From Holophagaceae bacterium (GTDB lineage: Bacteria; Acidobacteriota; Holophagae; Holophagales; Holophagaceae): a DNA stretch of 32,164 nucleotides. The DNA lies in contig JALRCU010000042.1 of assembly GCA_023257195.1 (NCBI GenBank), forward strand, positions 1 through 32,164, given 5' to 3'. Both the position numbers and the translations under genes were made by a program. This document shows, piece after piece, positions 14,663-22,056 of the stretch (position 1 is the stretch's first letter; the number at the start of each line of letters is the position of its first letter). The notes under the pieces are model-generated. The model saw nothing but the letters and a program-made list of their open reading frames with translations, was not told where the DNA came from and ran no database searches.

Positions 14663-17466
14663 GTGAGTACAACCTTATAGCAGCGAGAACATAACTCCGG
14701 ATGATCAATTCTTACATGGAGGCTTTCGTGTTTCCAGCATCTCGGGCACTTGGGGAGCTTGGTCGGCTCAACAGAGTACTTGATCCCCACAGAAGAAGTT
14801 GGGTATTGTGGTTCATTTTTAAGGTTTATAACGACTTCTGAACACACAAAATAGTCCTTTAGATGGTCATCGAATTCACCCAGAATCATTCTTGTTAACG
14901 GTGAGTCCTCGAGACTAATTTTCGTATCCAAACTAGTTCCAATCAGTTTCCCTGCCCTCAATGGCTCCATCGAAGCGTGAATGTCTCTTCTTAATTGCCA
15001 AAGGGAGTTCCACTTTGATATATCGATTGAAGATTTGTCAGTTAAATCGGTGAAAGTAGTTTGATAGATACTAGTCTCTGGATGAAGAATTTCCCACGCT
15101 TCACTGACGGTAAAGCAGAGGATTGGGGCAAGGGTTTTTAGGAGTGAATCTAATATCTCGTGGAGGGTGATCACATGAGAGATTCTTTTTTTGTCTTGTA
15201 GAGAATCACAGTAAAGCGAATCCTTTATGATATCAAAGTAAATACTTGACAATTCGTTTTGACAGAATGAAAGAATAACTCGAGTGGCTTCAATATATTG
15301 GAATGATCGATAAGCTTCAATAATTTTTTTACTTTCCTCCTGAAGTCTTATTAGAATCCATTGATCGATCGGATTTCTATCAGTAAAGGGTAAGGAGTTT
15401 TCGGGAAAATTGAATCCATCCAAGGCACCTAACATAAAACGAAGTGTATTTCTTATCTTTCGATATGAATCTGCAGAGCGATCTAGAATTTCCTTAGAGA
15501 TTCGAACATCTTCATGGAAGTTAGATGTAGCTGTCCACCATCGCAGAATATCGGCTCCATAAGTTTTCAAAACTTCATCGGGGCTTACGACGTTTCCAAC
15601 GCTTTTGGACATTTTTTGGCCTTTACCATCGAGAACAAACCCATGCGTAATCACGGTTGAATAGGGTCGATTTCCCGAAACGGCTAGATTAAAAAGTAAA
15701 GAACTATGAAACCATCCCCTGTGTTGATCGCTTCCTTCAAAATAAATAAAATTACCGAAATCAGACGGAAGGATGGAAGGGTGTGTCTTCGAGATAACGT
15801 TTGCTGAGATTCCAGAATCCATCCATACGTCAAGAATATCGGTTTCTTTTTCCCACTCCATTGGATTCATGTCAATACCACGGCATAATTCATCAACGGA
15901 TACCCTATGCCAGGCCTCAATCCCCTCAACTTCAACTAATTGGGCTACTCTTTCGAAGAACTGAGGGTGCACTAAAGGCTTGCCGGATGTTTTATTTTTA
16001 AGAATAGGTATAGGGGTGCCCCAAGAACGCTGTCTTGAAATGCACCAATCCGGCCTCCCGGCGATCATGGATGTAATACGTGACTCTCCTTGATCGGGGA
16101 TCCATTGAACCTTTTTGATATTAGATAAACCCATACTTCGCAGTGTTTGATCTGACTGTGATGATAGAGTATCCATCGAGATAAACCACTGTTCGGTGGC
16201 TCGGAATAATATGGGGGTTTTCGTTCGCCAACAATGGGGATAGGAATGTCTAAGAGATTCTTGGGCGAACAATGAATTATGTTTTTTTAGTTTTTCGATA
16301 ATAATTCCATTAGCTTTAAATACATTTATACCTACAAGTTCATCGTCATTCAGGTGAGGTAGATACCTTCCATCTGCTCCAACGTATTGAAAGAGCCCAA
16401 GATGTTGCGCGACATTGAAATCGTCAACTCCATGATCTGGGGCTGTATGTACAATACCTGTTCCTACATCTGAAGTTACGTGGTCGGCTAGTAAAAATGG
16501 AGATGGTCTATCTATCCAAGGATGAACGGCGGACACATCAGATAAGAGGGTGCCTTTAAAGGCATCTCCCATTGTTGCTTTTGAATCAAAAAGCTGTTGA
16601 TTAATCTTATCTTTGAGTTCATAGGCGACTAGGTAACTTTTGGTATCAACAGTAAGAAAACAATAATCGAGATTCGGATTTACCGACAACGCTTTATTGC
16701 TGGGTAAAGTCCAAGGAGTTGTAGTCCAAGCTAAGGCATAACAATTCAACGGAAGTTTAATGGAGAGATTTGGATTTGGTTCGATTTTGAAAGAAACTGT
16801 AACAGCGATTGTTTCGTGGAGATCGTATTCTACTTCAGCTTCGGCTAAGGCCGTCCTAGCACCGTAACTCCAATGGACTACTTTAAGTTTCTTTGTAATG
16901 AGACCTATACTAAATAATTTTCCTAAATTGCGTATCGTTTCCGCCTCGTAGCGTGGCGCCATAGTGGTATAGGGATTCTTGAAGTCACCGAGAACTCCTA
17001 GTCTCTGAAAGTCCTTTGATTGATTATTTATCCAATTTGTAGCGTAATCTCTGCACTTCTTTATAAAAATTTCTTTAGAGAGATCTTTTCTTGAACTACC
17101 AAGTTCTTTTTCAACTGCATGCTCGATAGGAAGACCATGGCAGTCCCAGCCAGGTATAAAGGGCGACTCGTATCCATCGAGCCACATAGATTTAACAACA
17201 AAGTCTTTTAGGATTTTATTGAGTGCATGACCGATATGAATATGGCCATTAGCATACGGAGGTCCATCATGAAGAATTCGTCGGCCTTTACCGATACCCC
17301 TTTGATTTTGTTCTCTTTTGGTCTTTTCAATGGAAGCATAGGTTCCCTTCTGATCCCATTTCTCAACCAACTTAGGCTCTCTTTGGGGGAGATCCGCTTT
17401 CATTGGAAAACTAGTCCGTGGTAAAAATACAGAATATTTTTTTGCCGGTAAATCTTCTTTTGGCAT
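14659..17466 (-). CDS. ileS: Isoleucyl-tRNA synthetase
   Basis: IleS charges tRNA-Ile. The 935-residue length is normal for bacterial-type IleS. It has the HIGH motif at 77-80 (GHIHIGHAL), the KMSKS motif at 618-622 (GQKMSKSVGN), the editing-domain segment TTPWTLPSN, and a C-terminal zinc-binding finger with C907/C910 (CPRCW) and C926/C929 (CSRC). The first-class synthetase fold continues in the anticodon-binding domain (about 660-850). A strong AAGGAG ribosome binding site (complement of 17471-17476) lies 4 bases before the ATG. It is downstream of the biotin carrier gene by 69 bases and overlaps lspA by 4. Confidence 0.98.
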   Translation of the reverse strand: MPKEDLPAKKYSVFLPRTSFPMKADLPQREPKLVEKWDQKGTYASIEKTKREQNQRGIGKGRRILHDGPPYANGHIHIGHALNKILKDFVVKSMWLDGYESPFIPGWDCHGLPIEHAVEKELGSSRKDLSKEIFIKKCRDYATNWINNQSKDFQRLGVLGDFKNPYTTMAPRYEAETIRNLGKLFSIGLITKKLKVVHWSYGARTALAEAEVEYDLHETIAVTVSFKIEPNPNLSIKLPLNCYALAWTTTPWTLPSNKALSVNPNLDYCFLTVDTKSYLVAYELKDKINQQLFDSKATMGDAFKGTLLSDVSAVHPWIDRPSPFLLADHVTSDVGTGIVHTAPDHGVDDFNVAQHLGLFQYVGADGRYLPHLNDDELVGINVFKANGIIIEKLKKHNSLFAQESLRHSYPHCWRTKTPILFRATEQWFISMDTLSSQSDQTLRSMGLSNIKKVQWIPDQGESRITSMIAGRPDWCISRQRSWGTPIPILKNKTSGKPLVHPQFFERVAQLVEVEGIEAWHRVSVDELCRGIDMNPMEWEKETDILDVWMDSGISANVISKTHPSILPSDFGNFIYFEGSDQHRGWFHSSLLFNLAVSGNRPYSTVITHGFVLDGKGQKMSKSVGNVVSPDEVLKTYGADILRWWTATSNFHEDVRISKEILDRSADSYRKIRNTLRFMLGALDGFNFPENSLPFTDRNPIDQWILIRLQEESKKIIEAYRSFQYIEATRVILSFCQNELSSIYFDIIKDSLYCDSLQDKKRISHVITLHEILDSLLKTLAPILCFTVSEAWEILHPETSIYQTTFTDLTDKSSIDISKWNSLWQLRRDIHASMEPLRAGKLIGTSLDTKISLEDSPLTRMILGEFDDHLKDYFVCSEVVINLKNEPQYPTSSVGIKYSVEPTKLPKCPRCWKHESLHVRIDHPELCSRCYKVVLT

Positions 17467-17470
17467 TAAA

Positions 17471-17476
17471 CTCCTT
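17471..17476 (-). promoter_or_regulatory. Ribosome binding site of ileS
   Basis: On the minus strand this reads AAGGAG, 4 bases upstream of the ileS ATG at 17466. No T-box or other tRNA-sensing leader fits in the 69-base gap to the biotin carrier gene. Confidence 0.65.
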
Positions 17477-17535
17477 CCGCCGTCGTGCGTTCGGTTTATT
17501 TAATACTCTTACAAGAGGAGAGTTTTGTCTAGTAT

Positions 17536-18066
17536 CTATTCTTTTTTTAGATGAGGAATAATTTCTATCATTGAAACAGAGGGGTCAACAACGGAACCCT
17601 CAGAGACCGAAATGAACTTAATTTTACCCTCTATACTCGCTTTAATCTCGTTCTGCATCTTCATGGCTTCTAAAATCAAAAGCGTATCTCCCGGCATTAC
17701 GGAATCATTAGTTTTAGCCAGGATTTTAATGACCCGTCCAGGCATTGGAGGAAAGATTTTCTCGGAGCCTCCTGAGACAGCCGTATGGGCATCCAAAGGC
17801 TGTTTGATGGGATTAATAAGTTCAACCTTGATATCTTGATTTTTGAATAAGAGCCTGAAAATCGATAAATAGTTTTTATCTGACTTAATTTTATCAGTCT
17901 TAATTTCATAGACTTTTCCATCAATGGATATTGAGTATAAATTGGTGCTGATTTCAGCTATTTGAACTAAATATTTCTGATCCCCAATCTTTAGTTCGTA
18001 TGCATCACCATTTGATAGAAGAATTACCTCAAGGGTTTGATCTTGGTATTTCCAGAGCCGTTTCAT
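17536..18066 (-). CDS. Biotin carboxyl carrier protein of an acyl-CoA carboxylase
   Basis: The 176-residue protein ends in a biotinyl domain at about 103-171 with the biotin attachment lysine K136 in LEAMKMQNE. The N-terminal 90 residues form a beta-rich domain that resembles the BT/linker domain preceding the biotinyl domain in propionyl-CoA and related acyl-CoA carboxylase alpha chains, rather than the flexible AccB N-terminus of E. coli. It starts 4 bases after the accC stop, so both are one transcription unit. No carboxyltransferase subunit is in the window, so the acyl-CoA or pyruvate substrate cannot be settled. Confidence 0.85.
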   Translation of the reverse strand: MKRLWKYQDQTLEVILLSNGDAYELKIGDQKYLVQIAEISTNLYSISIDGKVYEIKTDKIKSDKNYLSIFRLLFKNQDIKVELINPIKQPLDAHTAVSGGSEKIFPPMPGRVIKILAKTNDSVMPGDTLLILEAMKMQNEIKASIEGKIKFISVSEGSVVDPSVSMIEIIPHLKKE

Positions 18067-18070
18067 GAGT

Positions 18071-19570
18071 TCACTGCGTTCCTAGTCTGTTAAAAATTCC
18101 GCCAGTTCTTGGAGCCGCCCAAGATGAAGTTCCAGATTCAATAGTATTTGGAACTGATGTGGATTTAATTTCTTCTAGTAAAGCAACTGCCAGTGCAAAG
18201 GGGATGATCTCGTTAGGGAATGCTGTCGATATCCAAAATGGTTTATCGAGGAAACTAGTATCAAAAAGGCCTTTTTTAAAATCTTCATTATCCATAAGGG
18301 TTCGATGAAATTGTAGATTCGTACGAATACCCCCCACTTGATATTCGCAAAGAGCTGACTTCATTCTTCCAATAGCGGATGCTCGATCGGGGCCCCAAAC
18401 ACTAAGTTTTGAAATCATGGGATCGTAATAAGTAGAGACTTCACTTCCCTCATAAACACCTGCATCGTTTCGAACATAGGGCCCCGAAGGGGTGGTCATG
18501 TAGGTGATTTTACCGGGACTCGGTATGAATTTTCGATCTGGGTCTTCAGCGTATATACGACATTCGATCGACCAACCTTGGAAAGGAATTTGATCTTGTT
18601 TTAAGGGTAAACTTTGACCCTCGGCAACCATAATTTGCCAGGCAACAAGATCTTGGGCGGTCACCCATTCTGTAACTGGATGTTCTACCTGAAGTCGAGT
18701 GTTCATCTCTAGAAAATAGAAATGTTCATCTTTGTCAACTAAGAATTCGACAGTGCCGGCTCCGACGTATTGAACAGCCTTAGCAACCTTAAGGGCGGCC
18801 TCACCCATCGCCTTTCGGGTTGCGGGACTGATGAAGGGAGAGGGGCATTCTTCGATGACCTTTTGATGGCGCCTCTGAATTGTGCACTCTCGCTCCCAAA
18901 GGTAGACTAGGTTACCCTTGGTATCGCCAAAAACTTGAATTTCAATATGCCTAGGCGCAACGATGGCTTTTTCAACATAGACTGAATCATCTCCAAAAGC
19001 GTTGAGAGCCTCACTTCGGGCACGCTGAAGGGAACTGAGAAACTGGGATTCGGAAGATACCAATCTCATCCCCTTCCCTCCGCCGCCCATGGCAGCTTTG
19101 AGCATGATTGGGTAGCCAATTTTTTGGCACTCGATGAGAAGATCCTCGTCTTTCAGTGTCTCTTGAATGCCAGGAACCACCGGACAACCAGAGGCAATAG
19201 CCACTTTCCTTGCACTAGTTTTGGAGCCCATCAGTCGAATTGACTCTTCGCTTGGTCCTATGAATGCAATGCCTGCTGATCGGATTTTTGCAACGGCATC
19301 AGCATTTTCACTCAAAAAGCCATAACCCGGGTGTATTGCATCGACCCCCGCATGCTTTGCTATTTCAATGATCTTGGAGACAACGAGATAGCTTTCAGAA
19401 GATGGAGCTGGACCGATACAGTAAGCTTCATCAGCTAACCTTACATGTTGAGACTTACGGTCGATTTCTGAATAAACAGCAACTGTTTTGATACCAAGCA
19501 TCGCACAAGTTCTCATGACTCGGCAGGCTATCTCACCTCTGTTAGCAACTAGAATTTTCTTAATAGTCAT
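18071..19570 (-). CDS. accC: Biotin carboxylase subunit of an acyl-CoA carboxylase
   Basis: This subunit carboxylates the biotin carrier using ATP and bicarbonate. The 499-residue protein begins with KILVANRGEIACRV, and shows SENADAVAK at 87-95, glycine loop MGGGGKGMRLV at 161-171, HIEIQVFGD at 208-216 and EMNTRLQVEHPVTE at 288-301. About 50 residues at the C-terminus (ALAVALLEEI and SSWAAPR) exceed E. coli AccC (449) and resemble the linker after biotin carboxylase in propionyl-CoA carboxylase-type alpha chains. That and the following gene suggest a split alpha chain. Divergent from the lipoprotein gene, with only 17 bases between the starts. No clear ribosome binding site precedes the ATG. 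Confidence 0.93.
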   Translation of the reverse strand: MTIKKILVANRGEIACRVMRTCAMLGIKTVAVYSEIDRKSQHVRLADEAYCIGPAPSSESYLVVSKIIEIAKHAGVDAIHPGYGFLSENADAVAKIRSAGIAFIGPSEESIRLMGSKTSARKVAIASGCPVVPGIQETLKDEDLLIECQKIGYPIMLKAAMGGGGKGMRLVSSESQFLSSLQRARSEALNAFGDDSVYVEKAIVAPRHIEIQVFGDTKGNLVYLWERECTIQRRHQKVIEECPSPFISPATRKAMGEAALKVAKAVQYVGAGTVEFLVDKDEHFYFLEMNTRLQVEHPVTEWVTAQDLVAWQIMVAEGQSLPLKQDQIPFQGWSIECRIYAEDPDRKFIPSPGKITYMTTPSGPYVRNDAGVYEGSEVSTYYDPMISKLSVWGPDRASAIGRMKSALCEYQVGGIRTNLQFHRTLMDNEDFKKGLFDTSFLDKPFWISTAFPNEIIPFALAVALLEEIKSTSVPNTIESGTSSWAAPRTGGIFNRLGTQ

Positions 19571-19587
19571 AACATCTAGATTAAGGC

Positions 19588-19710
19588 ATGATAATTATTA
19601 TGGTCCCTAAATTTATCGTCTTATTGGTACTAACTTCATTGTTGAGTGGAATTACCGCTTGTGGATTCAAAGCAGACCCTATGCCTTCCAGAAAGATTGT
19701 CACAAAATAA
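19588..19710 (+). CDS. Small LptM/YifL-like lipoprotein (40 residues)
   Basis: This short open frame encodes 40 residues. The hydrophobic stretch at 9-20 is followed by SGITAC with a lipobox-like I-T-A-C and lipidated cysteine C25, and then GFKADPMPS. The cysteine-glycine-hydrophobic-lysine pattern followed by prolines resembles LptM/YifL (CGLKGPLYFP in E. coli), a tiny lipoprotein that helps LptD mature. ATG 19588 is used here; an in-frame ATG at 19600 would give 36 residues with a better distance to the TTAAGG upstream. It lies on the plus strand ahead of rpoZ, divergent from accC. The match is by eye and short, so assignment is tentative, but the signal peptide plus lipobox is clear. Confidence 0.6.
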   Translation: MIIIMVPKFIVLLVLTSLLSGITACGFKADPMPSRKIVTK

Positions 19711-19752
19711 CCCTTATAGATGCTAGACTTAAATTCTGTCTTTATTGATCTT

Positions 19753-19757
19753 AGGAG
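19753..19757 (+). promoter_or_regulatory. Ribosome binding site of rpoZ
   Basis: AGGAG lies 6 bases before the rpoZ ATG at 19764 and supports that start. Confidence 0.65.
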
Positions 19758-19763
19758 TATTTT

Positions 19764-20048
19764 ATGCCTCGACGTACAATAGTACGCATTCCCCAAGAAA
19801 TTGACAATAAGTACAGGTTTGCAGTGATTACTGGTCGTCGCTGCGCCCAACTCCAAGAAGATGCCTATCCTAAAATAGAAGTTGTTGTTCCGGTGGCCAA
19901 GAACGGCCAACCGCAGGATGCTCCTAGGCTAGCTAGTTTTTGGTCAAATGTTGCTATTCAAGAAGTTGAACAAGATAAAATTGCTTGGGAAGAACGTAAA
20001 GTCGAAGAACCAGGTGATATTTTCGAGACCCCTATTTCGATTGAATAA
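19764..20048 (+). CDS. rpoZ: DNA-directed RNA polymerase omega subunit
   Basis: The 94-residue protein matches the omega subunit that helps assemble RNA polymerase by binding the beta-prime chain. The family segment is EIDNKYRFAVITGRRCAQLQ at 12-31, corresponding to the usual NRFDLVLVAARRARQ sequence, followed by the VAIQEVEQDKIAW segment that corresponds to the usual ALREIEEGLI. The ending with KIAWEE recalls the omega proteins of Acidobacteriota and some deltaproteobacteria. The gene has a clear AGGAG site and lies between the small lipoprotein gene and mqnE. Because the family is short and divergent, a profile search would be useful confirmation. Confidence 0.82.
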   Translation: MPRRTIVRIPQEIDNKYRFAVITGRRCAQLQEDAYPKIEVVVPVAKNGQPQDAPRLASFWSNVAIQEVEQDKIAWEERKVEEPGDIFETPISIE

Positions 20049-20089
20049 TTACTAACTTAAAACGTTCCGCATTTTGTTTGGCTTACTGT

Positions 20090-21223
20090 ATGACTAGTGA
20101 TCACGCAATCCTTCGTGGTATCCGTGATTCTAGTCTTAAGAACGTTGCACAAAAGGTACTTAATGGGCAGAGGCTGAACATTGAGGACGGGCTCCTTCTC
20201 TACACTACCAATGATTTATCTTCCCTAGGGTCCCTAGCGAATCACGTAAGACTAAGAAAACATGGTCTTAAGACGTTCTATGTCCACAGTCGCAGGCTCT
20301 CCTATACAAATATCTGCTATACCCACTGCCAATTCTGTGCGTTCCAGGCTAAGCCGGGCGATCCCAGAGCGTATGTGCTTACAGCCGAGGATATTATCAA
20401 GGATTTATCTTCAGACGTTAATAAGGGAGTTCGGGAACTCCATATGGTTGCTGGTCATTACCCGAAACTTAAAATTGATTATTTCGAAGATTTATTTATA
20501 AAGATTAAGCAGAAATTTCCCGATATCCATTTGAAAGTTTTTACTATGGTTGAAATGGATTATTACGCTCGTGTAAGTGGGATATCTATAGAGGAATTTC
20601 TCGATCGATGCATTGCTGCGGGTCTGGAAAGTTGTCCGGGTGGAGGTGCTGAGATTTTTGATGAGGAAATAAGACAAAAGATTTGTATTGGGAAAAAAGA
20701 TGCGGAGATTTGGCTAAATAATGCGAGAATTTGTCACAAAAAGGGGTTGAAAACTAATTGCACAATGCTGTATGGACACATCGAAAAGCCCTTACATAAG
20801 ATCGATCATCTTAACCGACTCCGGACTCTACAAGATGAGACAAACGGCTTTCTTGCATACATTCCCTTGGCTTATCAAATTGAGGATAATGAATTAGGGA
20901 GAACATACCCAATCCGAGAAACAACAGGGTATGCAGATCTTCGAGAAATTGCTGTGGCTAGATTATTTTTAGATAATATTCCGCATATTAAAGCGTACTG
21001 GGTCATGATCACCGAAGGGCTCGCGCAAGTTGCACTTTCGTTTGGAGCCAATGATCTCGATGGAACTATCATTCAAGAAGAGATAGCTCACAATGCTGGA
21101 GCTAAGACCCCGCAAATGCTTACGAAGCAGAGACTTCAAGATTTGATCTCTTCAGCTGGCTACATACCTTCAGAGAGAGATCATCTCTACCGGGAGTATG
21201 CACAGCCATCTGCGGCTATTTAA
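20090..21223 (+). CDS. mqnE: Aminofutalosine synthase MqnE (radical SAM)
   Basis: MqnE joins 3-enolpyruvyl-benzoate and S-adenosylmethionine to make aminodeoxyfutalosine in the futalosine menaquinone pathway. The radical SAM cysteines lie in the CYTHCQFCAF segment as CxxxCxxC, followed by AKPGDPRAYVLT. The segment ELHMVAGHYPKL and the following KVFTMVEMDYYAR separate it from MqnC, which has LLQGG instead. SCPGGGAEIFD and PLAYQ are further family marks. ATG 20090 gives 377 residues and a family-like N-terminus; TTG 20078 would add four. Neither start has a clear ribosome binding site. The gene lies 41 bases after rpoZ and 2 bases before the cyclo-ligase. Confidence 0.93.
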   Translation: MTSDHAILRGIRDSSLKNVAQKVLNGQRLNIEDGLLLYTTNDLSSLGSLANHVRLRKHGLKTFYVHSRRLSYTNICYTHCQFCAFQAKPGDPRAYVLTAEDIIKDLSSDVNKGVRELHMVAGHYPKLKIDYFEDLFIKIKQKFPDIHLKVFTMVEMDYYARVSGISIEEFLDRCIAAGLESCPGGGAEIFDEEIRQKICIGKKDAEIWLNNARICHKKGLKTNCTMLYGHIEKPLHKIDHLNRLRTLQDETNGFLAYIPLAYQIEDNELGRTYPIRETTGYADLREIAVARLFLDNIPHIKAYWVMITEGLAQVALSFGANDLDGTIIQEEIAHNAGAKTPQMLTKQRLQDLISSAGYIPSERDHLYREYAQPSAAI

Positions 21224-21225
21224 TT

Positions 21226-21762
21226 ATGGATAAAGTTCAACTTCGAAAAGATCTCCTCAAACAGAGGGATGGATTATCTGAAGAATTAAGGTTATTCATA
21301 AGTACGAAAGTCACTGAGCATTTGAGGACGTACATCGAAGCCAGTAAGGTGAACAAGATCGGGTCATACTCGCCTATTCAAGGTGAGATAGACATAGAGG
21401 AAATTGAGAATAGAATGCCTAGAGTGAGATTTTACTTCCCCAAGGTAGTAGATCCTTACTCAAAACTTCTGGGCTGGGGTGTAAGACCTTTAAAGCCAGG
21501 ATTCAAAAATATTAATGAGCCCACAGAAGCGTCTGTAAACCAAGACCTCGATATGCTTCTCGCTCCCTGCATTGGCTTTAATGACGATGGTTATCGATTA
21601 GGCTACGGAGGAGGCTTCTATGATCGCTACTTGAATTCGTTACAAGTAAAGCCCCATATTGTAGGAATATCATATGCTCTTTCTCGGGTAAGATTTTCAC
21701 CAGAGGTTCACGATCATAAACTTGATGCGGTCATCACAGAGTCAGGTATTACCTTCTTCTAA
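21226..21762 (+). CDS. 5-formyltetrahydrofolate cyclo-ligase
   Basis: This enzyme uses ATP to convert 5-formyl-THF to 5,10-methenyl-THF and so recycles folate. The 178-residue protein has the typical N-terminal KVQLRKDLLKQRDGLS and C-terminal substrate loop LGYGGGFYDRYL near 125-136, plus the LLAPCIGFNDDGYR segment just before it. Length is normal (about 180-200). It starts 2 bases after mqnE, so it is likely co-transcribed. Its last 21 bases overlap the 3' end of yhbY, which runs the other way. Confidence 0.93.
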   Translation: MDKVQLRKDLLKQRDGLSEELRLFISTKVTEHLRTYIEASKVNKIGSYSPIQGEIDIEEIENRMPRVRFYFPKVVDPYSKLLGWGVRPLKPGFKNINEPTEASVNQDLDMLLAPCIGFNDDGYRLGYGGGFYDRYLNSLQVKPHIVGISYALSRVRFSPEVHDHKLDAVITESGITFF

Positions 21763-22056
21763 TAGAAACTTGGTTTTATCAAGTGGTTTGCTCTTAAACA
21801 AGATGAGCGTGTGTCCAATGCGATCTACAATGTTAATCCTTTCTGGTATGGCGCATATGGCGTTTTCGATTAGTTCATGATTTTCCCATGCTATTTTTGA
21901 GAGTTTACATTTAATAAGTTCCTTGTTGTTGATGACTAGCAATAGTTCTGACACGAAAGAAGGAGTAACCCCTTCCTTACCAATAATGAGAACTGGTTTT
22001 AAGTGATGGGCCTGTGATTTTAAATATTTTCGATTTTTAGGGGTAAGAGGGAGCAT
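21742..22056 (-). CDS. yhbY: YhbY-family RNA-binding protein (CRM domain)
   Basis: YhbY is a small CRM-domain protein associated with large ribosomal subunit precursors. The start at 22056 gives 104 residues and the family N-terminus LTPKNRKYLKSQAHHLKP, followed by IGKEGVTPSF (the conserved GxxG-type loop), ELIKCKLS and DRIGHTLILFK. A GAGGA site (complement of 22065-22069) lies 8 bases before this ATG. An upstream in-frame ATG at 22110 would add 18 residues of different character inside uvrB, so it is rejected. The gene overlaps the 3' end of uvrB by 20 bases and the 3' end of the cyclo-ligase by 21. Confidence 0.87.
   Translation of the reverse strand: MLPLTPKNRKYLKSQAHHLKPVLIIGKEGVTPSFVSELLLVINNKELIKCKLSKIAWENHELIENAICAIPERINIVDRIGHTLILFKSKPLDKTKFLLEEGNT

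Noticed and set aside
17467-17535. T-box leader for ileS
   Set aside because: The gap is too short and lacks the T-box conserved sequence.
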